DNA of 64,000 nucleotides. It comes from Hyphomonadaceae bacterium. Lineage in GTDB: Bacteria; Pseudomonadota; Alphaproteobacteria; Caulobacterales; Aquidulcibacteraceae. Of this stretch, positions 24,611 through 32,997 are shown one piece after another (the stretch's first letter is position 1; every line of letters begins with the position of its first letter). The notes below the pieces were generated by a model. That model was not told the origin of the DNA and did no database searches. It saw nothing but the letters and a program-made list of their open reading frames with translations. Position numbers and translations under genes: made by a program. The stretch lies in NCBI GenBank assembly GCA_016791385.1, contig JAEUMR010000022.1, positions 1 to 64,000 of the forward strand, in the 5' to 3' direction.

Positions 24611-27508
24611 TTAGGCGCGGCCGCCGCGGCTGAGCAGAAGCGAAAACACGGCAAAGCCGCTGATCAACATCATTTCCGGCAGAGATGGCCGTGCGATTTT
24701 CAGCATGCGCCGCAAGCGTGGCAGCAGGAATGGCGCGGCCAGCAAGACAGCGCCCGCGCCGGCGCCGAGTTCCACTGGGCGATCGAAGTGCGCAGCGCCG
24801 GGGCGCGCGCCCGGCGAGAGGCGCAGCGCATGCACAAGCTGGTGCGCAGCCAGAGCCAGGAATGTGCGCCCGCGGGTGTCTGGGCCAGCGCCGAAGCGGG
24901 CGTGCGAAATGAAATGCGTGATGACCGCCGGCAGCGCGATGCGCAGAGCGTCCTGAGCGATGACGCTAAGTTCGGGTCCGCCGAACACATCGTCGCGGGC
25001 CGGACGGGGCGGGCGTCGCAGGATGTCCGGCGCGGGCGCTGCCATGGCGAGGCCCATGCCGGGGAAGATGTCCGTCATCAGGTTGAGCCAGAACAGTTCA
25101 GCCGGGCTTTCGATCGCGTCCGGGCCTTGCAGCGCTTCGGCCAAGACCAGCGCGACTTCGCTGCCATTGGTGGAGAGCAGATAGCGCACGGCGCGGCGGA
25201 GGTTTTCGTCGGCGGCGCGCCCGCGCGCGAGCGCCGTGGCGAGGCCGTGCAGATCATCGTCGGCGATGACGATATCGGCGACGTCGCGGGCCACGTCCGT
25301 GCCAGTCTTGCCCATGGCGATACCGACATCGGCCGCGCGCAGCGCCGGCCCGTCGTTTACGCCATCGCCCGTCATGGCGACGACGTGGCCTTCCGATTGC
25401 AGCGCGCGGATGATGGCGAGCTTGTCGGTGGGGCTGACGCGCGCGAACACCTCGCAGCGACGCGCCAGCGCGGCGAGTTCTTTTTGCGGCAAGCCGCGAA
25501 TTTCGGTGGCGTCGACGACATCCAATGAGCCGTCCTGACCAAGACCCAGATCGGCGGCGAGTTTGCGCGCGGTGGCGGCTTGATCGCCGGTGAGGATCAC
25601 ACGGCGCAGGCCTGCGTCACGGAATAGCCTCACCGCAGCCGGCGCTTCCGGGCGCACAGGGTCGTTGAGGCCGATGAGGCCGAGCCATTCCAATTCGGCA
25701 GGATCGCCGTCGCCGAGCGTGCGGCCGACGCCGCGGGCAAAGCCGAGCACGCGCAGGCCTTGACTGGCGAGCGCCTCGTTCTGCGCGGCGATGTCAGCGC
25801 GCGTCGCCTCGTCGAGCGTCCGCAGCTCCTTGCCCTCGCGCACATGCGTGCAGAGCGCCAGCACGTGAGCGGGCGCGCCCTTCACAGCGAGAAATGCGCC
25901 GCCGCGTACCTTGTGCTCGGTGGCCATGTAGAGGCGCGTGTTGGAGCGCGAGAGCGTGCCCGTGCGACGGCGCGTGCGGCGCAGGCGCTCGACGTCCCCG
26001 CCCAGAAGTCGCGCGCCGGCGAGCAAAGCGAGTTCAGTGCCCGAGCCTTGCTGCGTGACATCATCGGCGTCGTTGCACAGTGCGGCGACCTCGGCCAGGC
26101 GGCGCAGCGCGGGCGATGGCGGCATGTCGTTTGGGACCGTGAACTCATGCAGGTCCTGCAGCGTGTGCGCGACGGCGGCCTGCATGCGGTTCTGTGTCAG
26201 CGTGCCGGTCTTATCCAGACAGAGCACGTCGATGTTGGCTGCGGTCTCCAGCACATTGACGTTGCGCACGAAGGCGCCTTCGCGCGCCATGGCGCGCGCC
26301 GCGAGCGCTTTGGTGGAGGTGGCGAGCGCAGGCAGGCCTTCGGGTATCGCCGACACCGCCAGCGCGATGGCGCTCTTCGACACCGCGATCCACGGCGCGC
26401 CGCGCAGCTTCAGCAGCAGCGCCACTGCCGCTGATGCGCCGATACAGGCGATGGTGAGGCGTAGGCCGAGCTTGTCGAGCGCCCGCTCCATGGGCGGGCG
26501 GGGCGCATGCGATCTATGCAACAGCGCGCTGACGCGGCCAAGTTCGGTGCCGCCGCCGGTTGCGGTGACGACGGCAAAGCCCGCGCCTGTTGTCACGACG
26601 CTGCCGCGGAACACCATGTTGCGCCGCTCGCCGAGCGGCGTTGCCGGCGGCGCCAGCACGCTTGCGTCTTTCTCTACCGGCAGACTCTCGCCGGTTAGCG
26701 CCGATTCATCGAGCGCGAGCGCGTCCGACTTGACTAACCGCGCATCGGCGACGACCGGCATGCCAGCCTTCAGCACCAGCCAATCGCCCGGCGCCACGCG
26801 CGATGAGGGGATATGCGTCTCCTCACCATCGCGAAGCACGACGATGTCCGGATCGGTTGGCCGGCCGAGGCGGCGAATGAGGTTTGCCGTCCAGCTTTCA
26901 GTGGAAACACCGATGCCGGCATTGATGGCGATGACGCCGAGTGTAACCACCGCGTCGAGAACCCCGCCCGTGGCGAGCGACAGCACGGCCGAGGCGCCCA
27001 GCAACGCGACCGGCGCCGATTGCACCTGCTCCAGCACTAGGCGCGGCAAGCTCGCGGGGGTTGGCTCCGGCAATCTGTTTTCGCCGATGCGGGAAAGCCG
27101 TGTGTTCGCCTCTGCATGCGAGAGGCCGGCGCGGCTGCCCAGCGCCGCGGCGACCATCGGCGCGGGCAGGGCGTGCCAGTCTTCGATCTTGCCCGCGTCC
27201 GGGGCGACGCGTGTCGGGCGTGTAAGGCCTGAGCGCCAAAGCTCCAGCACCATCTCGCTGATGGCGTGCGAGGTCAGCGCTTTGTCGTGCTCAATCAGCA
27301 GCGAGCCGGCCCATGTATTTTCGTGCACCGAACGGATGCCAGGGCGTGCAGCCAGACGCCGCGCCAGAGCGCTCAACAGGTCGGCTTGGCCTTTGAGCGG
27401 CGGCAGGCGCATCCGCGTGCGACCGCTGAGGGCGTGATGCACCTGCGCTTGCGGTTCAAGCCGCGCCTCAGTTGCGGCTTCTGCCGCTGCCCCCGCCGTG
27501 CTGCTCAT
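24611..27508 (-). CDS. P-type cation ATPase, PEGLP (calcium-type) with degenerate HMA-like N-terminus
   Basis: The protein has 965 residues. Residues 20-80 resemble a heavy-metal-associated (HMA) fold (ALSGRTRMRLPPL, RPGIRSVHENTWAGSLLIEHD) but lack the CxxC metal site. The core has TGESLPVEKD, the phosphorylated Asp in LCLDKTGTLTQNRMQ, MTGDGVNDGPALRAADVGIAMG, and the membrane ion-site motif AIPEGLPAL. PEGLP is the signature of calcium/magnesium-type (P2) pumps, not of CPx heavy-metal pumps. The ion is therefore probably Ca2+, Mg2+ or Mn2+, exported from the cytoplasm. The gene directly follows a coiled-coil protein gene (stop and start codons abut). Confidence 0.88.
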   Translation of the reverse strand: MSSTAGAAAEAATEARLEPQAQVHHALSGRTRMRLPPLKGQADLLSALARRLAARPGIRSVHENTWAGSLLIEHDKALTSHAISEMVLELWRSGLTRPTRVAPDAGKIEDWHALPAPMVAAALGSRAGLSHAEANTRLSRIGENRLPEPTPASLPRLVLEQVQSAPVALLGASAVLSLATGGVLDAVVTLGVIAINAGIGVSTESWTANLIRRLGRPTDPDIVVLRDGEETHIPSSRVAPGDWLVLKAGMPVVADARLVKSDALALDESALTGESLPVEKDASVLAPPATPLGERRNMVFRGSVVTTGAGFAVVTATGGGTELGRVSALLHRSHAPRPPMERALDKLGLRLTIACIGASAAVALLLKLRGAPWIAVSKSAIALAVSAIPEGLPALATSTKALAARAMAREGAFVRNVNVLETAANIDVLCLDKTGTLTQNRMQAAVAHTLQDLHEFTVPNDMPPSPALRRLAEVAALCNDADDVTQQGSGTELALLAGARLLGGDVERLRRTRRRTGTLSRSNTRLYMATEHKVRGGAFLAVKGAPAHVLALCTHVREGKELRTLDEATRADIAAQNEALASQGLRVLGFARGVGRTLGDGDPAELEWLGLIGLNDPVRPEAPAAVRLFRDAGLRRVILTGDQAATARKLAADLGLGQDGSLDVVDATEIRGLPQKELAALARRCEVFARVSPTDKLAIIRALQSEGHVVAMTGDGVNDGPALRAADVGIAMGKTGTDVARDVADIVIADDDLHGLATALARGRAADENLRRAVRYLLSTNGSEVALVLAEALQGPDAIESPAELFWLNLMTDIFPGMGLAMAAPAPDILRRPPRPARDDVFGGPELSVIAQDALRIALPAVITHFISHARFGAGPDTRGRTFLALAAHQLVHALRLSPGARPGAAHFDRPVELGAGAGAVLLAAPFLLPRLRRMLKIARPSLPEMMLISGFAVFSLLLSRGGRA

Positions 27509-27946
27509 TCACGCAGGCGTGTCAGCTGGCGGCTCGGTGGTCGCCACCGCCGTTTCGCGCTTGAGCTTCTCGGCCAGGGCGCTCGCCGATTTGGAGCCCT
27601 CCTGCAACGCCACCGCAGCGCCTTGCGCGCCTTTGGAAGCGGCCTCCGCCAGAAAGACAACGGCGTGCCGCATCGCCACTTGCGCCTCACCCGAGAAGTC
27701 CTTCAGCTTCGCCTTCACTTCCTCGGTCTTGCCCGGCATGTCGGCGCGCAGCTTCTCGGCCATTTGCGCCGCTTGCGTACGGAAGGCCTGCAGCTTCTCG
27801 GTGGCTTCGTCGATCTGCTTGCGCGCCTCGCCGCTGGCTTTCTCAGCGCCGGTGTCGAGGCTGGATTTGGCCTGCACCAGCTTTTCTTCGATGCCGAGCA
27901 GCGTGGTCTTGAGCCCTTCGCAGAAATCGATGACGGCTTGGCTCAT
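27509..27946 (-). CDS. Coiled-coil/phasin-like helical protein
   Basis: The protein has 145 residues and is almost wholly helical and charged, with long Ala/Lys/Glu/Gln runs (EEKLVQAKSSLDTGAEKASGEARKQIDEATEK and onwards) and no membrane segment. The composition resembles phasins and apolipoprotein-like amphipathic proteins that coat granules or lie on membranes. GGAG lies 7 bases before the ATG. Its stop is directly followed by the ATPase start, so the two form one operon. The function is unknown; it may associate with the pump or its membrane patch. Confidence 0.65.
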   Translation of the reverse strand: MSQAVIDFCEGLKTTLLGIEEKLVQAKSSLDTGAEKASGEARKQIDEATEKLQAFRTQAAQMAEKLRADMPGKTEEVKAKLKDFSGEAQVAMRHAVVFLAEAASKGAQGAAVALQEGSKSASALAEKLKRETAVATTEPPADTPA

Positions 27947-28059
27947 TCGTGTTCTCCTGCAATCTGACCGGCATCAGCGCACCTTGCCGGCCGCTCCGCC
28001 TTGCGGAGAATCAAGCCCTGGCGCTTGCCGGCGCGACAATTGGATGACACTCCGGTCAC

Positions 28060-28617
28060 ATGGACGCGCCCCTGCAACCCTCGCACACGATCGAGCTGCG
28101 TGTCGATCATCTGGCGCACCTTTTCGATCCGCTCGACCCGTTTCCGACGCCAACCCGCGATCTCTCCAGGACGGCAGAGGACTTTATTGTCGGTTGGGCC
28201 CGGGAGCTGCCCGCTAACGCTGCGCTCTCGATCCTAATCTATCTGGGAGAGGAAACAGGCGTGGGCGCCGATGAGGGCGTGCGCGAGGCGATGCGCCGTC
28301 ATTTCACGGCGCGGGCAGAGCATGTGCGCGGCGACATCAACGAGCTGTTCCGGGTGGGACGCACCTCGCTGCTGATTGGCCTAGTCGTGCTTGCCGGCTG
28401 CATTCTCGCCAGCACGCTGGCGAACCGCTTGTTTGGCGGAGCGCCATTTGCGCGCTTTCTCACCGAGGGCCTGATCATACTCGGCTGGGTCGCCAATTGG
28501 CGGCCGATCGAGATTTTTCTCTACGATTGGTGGCCGCTGGCTAAGCAGCGCAAGCTGCTGCTGCGTATCGCTGCCGCCTCGATTGAAGTGCGGGCGGCTG
28601 CCGAACGCAGAGTCTAA
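28060..28617 (+). CDS. Membrane protein of unknown function, two transmembrane segments
   Basis: The protein has 185 residues. The N-terminal half is soluble (TIELRVDHLAHLFDPLDPFPTP...AEDFIVGWARELP). Two hydrophobic segments follow (TSLLIGLVVLAGCILASTLANRLF and FLTEGLIILGWVANWRPIEIFLY) and then a basic tail. I do not recognise the family. It is divergent from the coiled-coil/ATPase operon (113-bp spacer) and ends 4 bp inside the convergent KAS III gene. Confidence 0.65.
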   Translation: MDAPLQPSHTIELRVDHLAHLFDPLDPFPTPTRDLSRTAEDFIVGWARELPANAALSILIYLGEETGVGADEGVREAMRRHFTARAEHVRGDINELFRVGRTSLLIGLVVLAGCILASTLANRLFGGAPFARFLTEGLIILGWVANWRPIEIFLYDWWPLAKQRKLLLRIAAASIEVRAAAERRV

Positions 28618-29729
28618 GTCAGGCGGGCGTCGCGCAGGCCCGGTTCCGAGCGCTCCGAAGATGCGGCCTTGCGCGCGCGCATGTCGTTGACCATGTCGAG
28701 CGCGCTGCGCGTGGGCTTGGGCAAGTCGCCGTCATAGCGGCCGAGCGGCTCGACACGCTCGCCCCAGCGCACCAGGTGCGAGCACACGGTGAGGCCGCCG
28801 CCGAAGGCCGGCATGAGGATCAGCGCGCCAGGTTTCACGCGGCCTTGTTCCAGCGCCTCCGTGAGCGCGACCGGGACGGTTGCTGCGCTCATATTGCCGT
28901 AGCGCTGGACCGTGAGCATCACCTTGTCCATCGGCAGGCCAGCGCGGGTGACGACCGCTTCGATGATGCGCAGGTTCGCTTGGTGTGGCACGACGAGGTC
29001 GATGTCCGCCGCCGTGACGCCGCACTTGGCCATCACCGCTTGGCTCGCTTGCGTCATGCCTTGCACGGCGTGGCGAAAAATCTCCTGCCCGTCGAAATCC
29101 CAGGAGGTGTTGCCGTAGGTGACTCCGAGATTGGCGTAAGCCACGCCCATGCCGCGCACGCGCAGCGTATGGCGCACGTCGGCTAGACAGCCGAGCTGTT
29201 CGCCCAGAATGCCTTCCTGCTTGTTGCTGGCTTGTACGACGACCGCCGCACAGCCGTCGCCGAACAGCACTGCAACGTTGCGGTTGCTCCAATCCATGTA
29301 CGGCGAGATGAGCTCGACGCCGATGACGACGGCGTTGCGCACGACGCCCGTGCGGATCATCGCGGTGGCGGTGGAGAGCGAGTAGAGAAACGAGGTGCAG
29401 GCGGTGTTGATGTCCATCGACGCAGCGCGCTTGGCCCCAAGCGAGGTTTGCACCCCCGAGGCGGAGTTGGGCACGATCTCATCGTTGCTGCAGCTGCCAT
29501 AAACGATGAGTTCGACATCGGCTGGATCAAGCCCGGCGCAGGCGAGCGCGCGGCGGGCGGCGAGCGTCGCCATCTCCGTTGCGGTCACATGGCTGATGCG
29601 GCGCTCTTTCATGCCGGTGCGCGTCGTGATCCATTCGTCGTTGGTGTCGAGGAAAGTCGAGAGATCCTCGTTCGACAGAACCGATTGAGGCATGGCCGAG
29701 CCCCAGCCGGTGATCGCCGCGTACGTCAT
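28614..29729 (-). CDS. 3-oxoacyl-ACP synthase III (KAS III / FabH-like)
   Basis: The protein has 371 residues. The ATG at 29729 gives MTYAAITGWGSAMPQSVLSNEDL; a longer frame upstream is not needed. The condensing-enzyme triad is complete: Cys111 in NTACTSFLYS, His249 in VVPHQANLR and Asn279 in RYGNMSAA. These match Cys112/His244/Asn274 of E. coli FabH. A tail of about 40 residues is longer than in FabH. It joins an acyl-CoA starter to malonyl-ACP or a similar partner. Being away from the fatty-acid genes, it is more likely a specialised KAS III than housekeeping FabH. Confidence 0.9.
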   Translation of the reverse strand: MTYAAITGWGSAMPQSVLSNEDLSTFLDTNDEWITTRTGMKERRISHVTATEMATLAARRALACAGLDPADVELIVYGSCSNDEIVPNSASGVQTSLGAKRAASMDINTACTSFLYSLSTATAMIRTGVVRNAVVIGVELISPYMDWSNRNVAVLFGDGCAAVVVQASNKQEGILGEQLGCLADVRHTLRVRGMGVAYANLGVTYGNTSWDFDGQEIFRHAVQGMTQASQAVMAKCGVTAADIDLVVPHQANLRIIEAVVTRAGLPMDKVMLTVQRYGNMSAATVPVALTEALEQGRVKPGALILMPAFGGGLTVCSHLVRWGERVEPLGRYDGDLPKPTRSALDMVNDMRARKAASSERSEPGLRDARLT

Positions 29730-29806
29730 GAATGTCCCTCTGTCCCGCCCGTCTCGGCGGGCTGGGAGATGCCCTAAGCCTCTGCGGCTCGGCCTGCAAT
29801 GTCCTG

Positions 29807-30535
29807 CTACTTTGCTGCGGCGCCGCAAATGCTGCGGAAGCCCGCGGCTGCAAACCGGACCATGCGCGGCAGGATTGCGTCGATGTCGGCGGATCGGCAC
29901 TGTCCGTTGGACAAGCGGTCGATGCGGTCAGTCTCCGCGAGCGTCAGCAGCAGCGCGCCGGAGAGGAAGTGGTAGGCCCAGTAGAGGTTGACGTCCGCCG
30001 CTTCCGGCATGGCTTTGCGGATGACGCTGATCAAACGCTGGATCACCGGGTCGAACGAGCGCGTCATCACTTCGCCGCCCCATTGCGGCTTGTGGCCGAC
30101 TTGCGCGACCAGCGCGAGGTAGTAGCGCCAGCCTTCCGTTTCATCCATGCGCGCAAGCGTGGGCGCGAGAAACGCTTCGATTGCGCCTTCAACGCTCACG
30201 TCCTTACCTGAGCGCTTCTCGTAGGCGTCGAGCGAGGCCATGCGCTCGACGTTGAGGATGTCGGCGCGGCGCGCGAACACGGCGTCGAACAGTTCGCGCT
30301 TGGTGCTGAAGTAATAATGGATCATGGCCGACGTCGCGCCTGCCGCCTTCGCGACTGCGCGCGTCGAGACCGCGTCGTACCCGTGTTTGGAGAATTGCTC
30401 CTCGGCGACGTCGAGGATGCGCTCGCGCAAGTCTTGGTCGAGCGCGCGCGGCGGCCGGCCCGGCTTGGCCCGCGGGGATGGGGCGGTTGCTTTCTTCTTC
30501 ACGTTCTTCAGGGCGGGCGCCGGGGCCGCGGACAT
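29807..30535 (-). CDS. TetR-family transcriptional regulator
   Basis: The protein has 242 residues from the ATG at 30535, which follows AGAAGG by 8 bases; an ATG at 30553 is also in frame. A basic Ala/Pro/Lys-rich N-terminal tail precedes the helix-turn-helix (ILDVAEEQFSKHGYDAVSTRAVAKAAGATSAMIHYYFSTKRELFDAVF). The C-terminal ligand domain is of the kind found in acyl- or aromatic-responsive regulators (FDPVIQRLISVIRKAMPEA). It is divergent from the TonB receptor gene, and a palindrome lies between them at 30638-30659. Confidence 0.9.
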   Translation of the reverse strand: MSAAPAPALKNVKKKATAPSPRAKPGRPPRALDQDLRERILDVAEEQFSKHGYDAVSTRAVAKAAGATSAMIHYYFSTKRELFDAVFARRADILNVERMASLDAYEKRSGKDVSVEGAIEAFLAPTLARMDETEGWRYYLALVAQVGHKPQWGGEVMTRSFDPVIQRLISVIRKAMPEAADVNLYWAYHFLSGALLLTLAETDRIDRLSNGQCRSADIDAILPRMVRFAAAGFRSICGAAAK

Positions 30536-30601
30536 GGGGAAGACCTTCTGCATTCGCGCAACACCCCTGTGCCATTGTTGGTTTGGCGGGGCCAGCGGCC
30601 A

Positions 30602-30607
30602 TTGACA
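30602..30607 (+). promoter_or_regulatory. Possible -35 element of the second TonB receptor operon
   Basis: TTGACA matches the sigma-70-type -35 consensus. A poor -10 (CTAAAT, 30627-30632) lies 19 bp downstream, so a transcript would start at the edge of the TetR palindrome. Only the -35 is convincing. Confidence 0.3.
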
Positions 30608-30637
30608 AAGCCATCACAGCATGGCCCTAAATGCAAT

Positions 30638-30659
30638 ATTAATCGACCGCTTGATTAAT
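30638..30659. promoter_or_regulatory. Putative TetR-family operator
   Basis: The 7-bp arms ATTAATC (30638-30644) and GATTAAT (30653-30659) are perfect inverted repeats around an 8-bp spacer. The site lies between the divergent TetR gene and the TonB receptor/acyl-CoA synthetase operon, 24 bp before the receptor ATG. Size and symmetry fit a TetR-family dimer site, so the adjacent regulator probably represses the operon and itself. Confidence 0.7.
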
Positions 30660-30682
30660 TGGGAGCGGCGGGGAGGATGAGC

Positions 30683-32926
30683 ATGACGACGCGTGCCGTG
30701 TGGCTGGCAGCGCTTTGCGCTGGCGTGAGCACTTTTGCTGTTGGCGGCGTGGCCTTGGCCCAAGAGCCGGCGGCGACGAGCGAAGAAGAAGTCATCGTTA
30801 CGGCCCGGCGGACCGAGGAATCGCTGCAGGAAGTGCCGGCATCGGTCTCGGCCTTCTCCGAGCAGACGCTCGAGCGCATCGGCGCCAACGACACGACCGG
30901 CCTGCAGGGCGCGGTGCCGAACCTCAACATCGTGCAGGGACGTGGTTCGTCGAACGCGACGAACATCTACATCCGCGGCGTCGGTCAGCCCGACGCGCTG
31001 CAGACGTTCGATCCCGCCGTCGGCTTCTATGTCGATGACGTGTACTATTCGCGCATCCGCGGCACGCAGCTCGACCTGTTCGACATCCAACGCATCGAAG
31101 TGCTGCGCGGACCGCAAGGCACGCTGTACGGCAAGAACACGATCGGCGGCGCGGTTCGCGTGATCACCCGCCGTCCGAGCCAGGACCCGCACGGCCTCTT
31201 CCAAGTGACGGCTGGCGATTATGGCCTGCTCGAAGGCCGCGTCGGCGCCTCGGGACCGCTCACCGACACGCTGGCTGGCGGCGTCGCTCTGTTTGGCACC
31301 ACCCGCGACGGCTACGTCACCAATCCCGTCACCGGCGAGGATTACAATGACCGGAACGCCTGGGCTGGGCGCGTGGCGCTGGCGTGGGACGCAGCGCCCA
31401 ACCTGTCGGTTGACTGGAACGCAGACTATTCCGCGGAAGACAACGCGCTGGTGATGGGCCAGCCGATCAACACGCTCACGACCCTATTCGGCGTGCCGAT
31501 CCTGGTGCTGCCGACCCAGGTTCCGGAGTTCAACTTCACCGCGACGCCGACGCCGGGCCTGCCCAACTCGACTCAACTCACGCATTGGGGCAGCGCCCTC
31601 AACGTGAACTGGGACGTGACCGACAATTTCTCGATCCGCTCGATTACGGCGTTCCGGAATCTTGAAAACACCGATTACGTCGACATCGATGCGACCACGC
31701 TGGAAACCGGCGATGTCCTTGTCGACGTCGATCAGGATCAGACCAGCCAGGAATTCCAGGGCACCTATCAGGGCGAGCGGCTGACGTTTGTCGGCGGCCT
31801 CTATTACATGGTCGAGAACGTCACCTCGCACCAGGAAGCGTTCGCCGACGATCTGCTCACCGGCCCTGGCGGCTTCACCTTCCTGCGCACGATCAACGAC
31901 GACCTGCAGACGACGAGCTGGGCTGCCTACGCGAACGCTTCGTATGCGATCACGCCGCGCCTCAATGCCTCGGTCGGCGTGCGCTATACGGAAGAGGAGA
32001 AGGAATACTTCCGCACCACCTCAACGTTCTCGACTTTCCCGGGCCTCACTCTGAATCCGGCGTTCGCGTTCACGATCAACGAAACCTGGACCGACACCTC
32101 ACCGATGGTGTCGCTCGACTATCAAGCGATGGACAACGTGCTGCTCTATGCGCGCGTCGCCCGCGGCTTTAAGTCGGGTGGCTTCAACGGCCGCGCCAAC
32201 AATCCGGGCGAGCAGGCGCCGTACCAGCCCGAGACGATGACGTCCTACGAAGTCGGCGTGAAGTCAGACTGGTTCGACAACACGCTGCGCGCCAACCTCG
32301 CGCTGTTCTACAACGACTACCAGGACTTCCAGGCGCGCGTGTCTGGCCTCGTGATCGACCCGGGCACGGGCCTGCCGAGCCCCGAACTTTCGGTGCTCAA
32401 TGCCGGCAAGCTCGAAATCTCGGGCGTCGATCTCGAACTCAGCTACTCGCCGATCGATGCGCTGACGCTCGATGCGCAAGTGGGCTATCTGGATGCGGCC
32501 TACGGCGAGTTCGCCGATTCGCGCTTCGCGGCATTCGGCGGCAGCCGGGCCTTCCAAGAGCCGGCCTTCTCGCCGGATTGGACGGCCCGCTTCGGCGCCC
32601 GCTACGTGTTCGACCTCGGCGATCATGGCGATCTCGAACTCAACGGTTCGGCGCGCTTCCGCTCGCGCATGGCGCTGGCGGTCGACAACACGCTCACGAA
32701 CTCGGCAACCGAGATCCCGGGCCTGTTCCAGGACGATTACTGGCTCTACGACGCCAACATCACCTGGCGCCCGACCGACGTGTTCAGCGTCGCTCTCGTC
32801 GGCCGCAATCTGAGCGATGAAGTGTACCGCACCGACGGCCAGGAATTCTCCTCGGTCGGCAACATCCGCACCGTCTATTATGGCGCTCCGCGGACGGTGA
32901 GCGTGGTCTTCACGGCGCGCTACTAA
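30683..32926 (+). CDS. TonB-dependent receptor (CirA/FepA-like type)
   Basis: The protein has 747 residues. Two ATGs are in frame; I chose 30683 because GGGGAGG lies 6 bases upstream, whereas the ATG at 30677 abuts that site. A signal peptide ends at ALAQ. The TonB box-like EEEVIVTARR is followed by plug motifs (SLQEVPASVSAFSEQTLERIG, IRGVGQPD, FDIQRIEVLRGPQGTLYGKNTIGGAVRVIT), and the barrel ends in SVVFTARY. It is not of the Caulobacter glycan type seen at 4179. With an acyl-CoA synthetase and a hydrolase next in the operon, its ligand may be an ester or carboxylic acid rather than an iron complex. Confidence 0.92.
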   Translation: MTTRAVWLAALCAGVSTFAVGGVALAQEPAATSEEEVIVTARRTEESLQEVPASVSAFSEQTLERIGANDTTGLQGAVPNLNIVQGRGSSNATNIYIRGVGQPDALQTFDPAVGFYVDDVYYSRIRGTQLDLFDIQRIEVLRGPQGTLYGKNTIGGAVRVITRRPSQDPHGLFQVTAGDYGLLEGRVGASGPLTDTLAGGVALFGTTRDGYVTNPVTGEDYNDRNAWAGRVALAWDAAPNLSVDWNADYSAEDNALVMGQPINTLTTLFGVPILVLPTQVPEFNFTATPTPGLPNSTQLTHWGSALNVNWDVTDNFSIRSITAFRNLENTDYVDIDATTLETGDVLVDVDQDQTSQEFQGTYQGERLTFVGGLYYMVENVTSHQEAFADDLLTGPGGFTFLRTINDDLQTTSWAAYANASYAITPRLNASVGVRYTEEEKEYFRTTSTFSTFPGLTLNPAFAFTINETWTDTSPMVSLDYQAMDNVLLYARVARGFKSGGFNGRANNPGEQAPYQPETMTSYEVGVKSDWFDNTLRANLALFYNDYQDFQARVSGLVIDPGTGLPSPELSVLNAGKLEISGVDLELSYSPIDALTLDAQVGYLDAAYGEFADSRFAAFGGSRAFQEPAFSPDWTARFGARYVFDLGDHGDLELNGSARFRSRMALAVDNTLTNSATEIPGLFQDDYWLYDANITWRPTDVFSVALVGRNLSDEVYRTDGQEFSSVGNIRTVYYGAPRTVSVVFTARY

Positions 32927-32933
32927 GAACGAT

Positions 32934-32973
32934 CGGCGCGGAACCCAGCTGAGTTCCGCGCCGTTTTCTTTTC
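32934..32973 (+). terminator. Intrinsic terminator after the second TonB receptor
   Basis: CGGCGCGGAAC (32934-32944) pairs perfectly with GTTCCGCGCCG (32953-32963) over 11 bp with an 8-base loop, followed directly by TTTTCTTTTC. It is a textbook Rho-independent terminator and should reduce transcription into the acyl-CoA synthetase gene, which begins 25 bp later. Confidence 0.9.
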
Positions 32974-32997
32974 ATTTCTGGCATTTGGAGGCGACGC

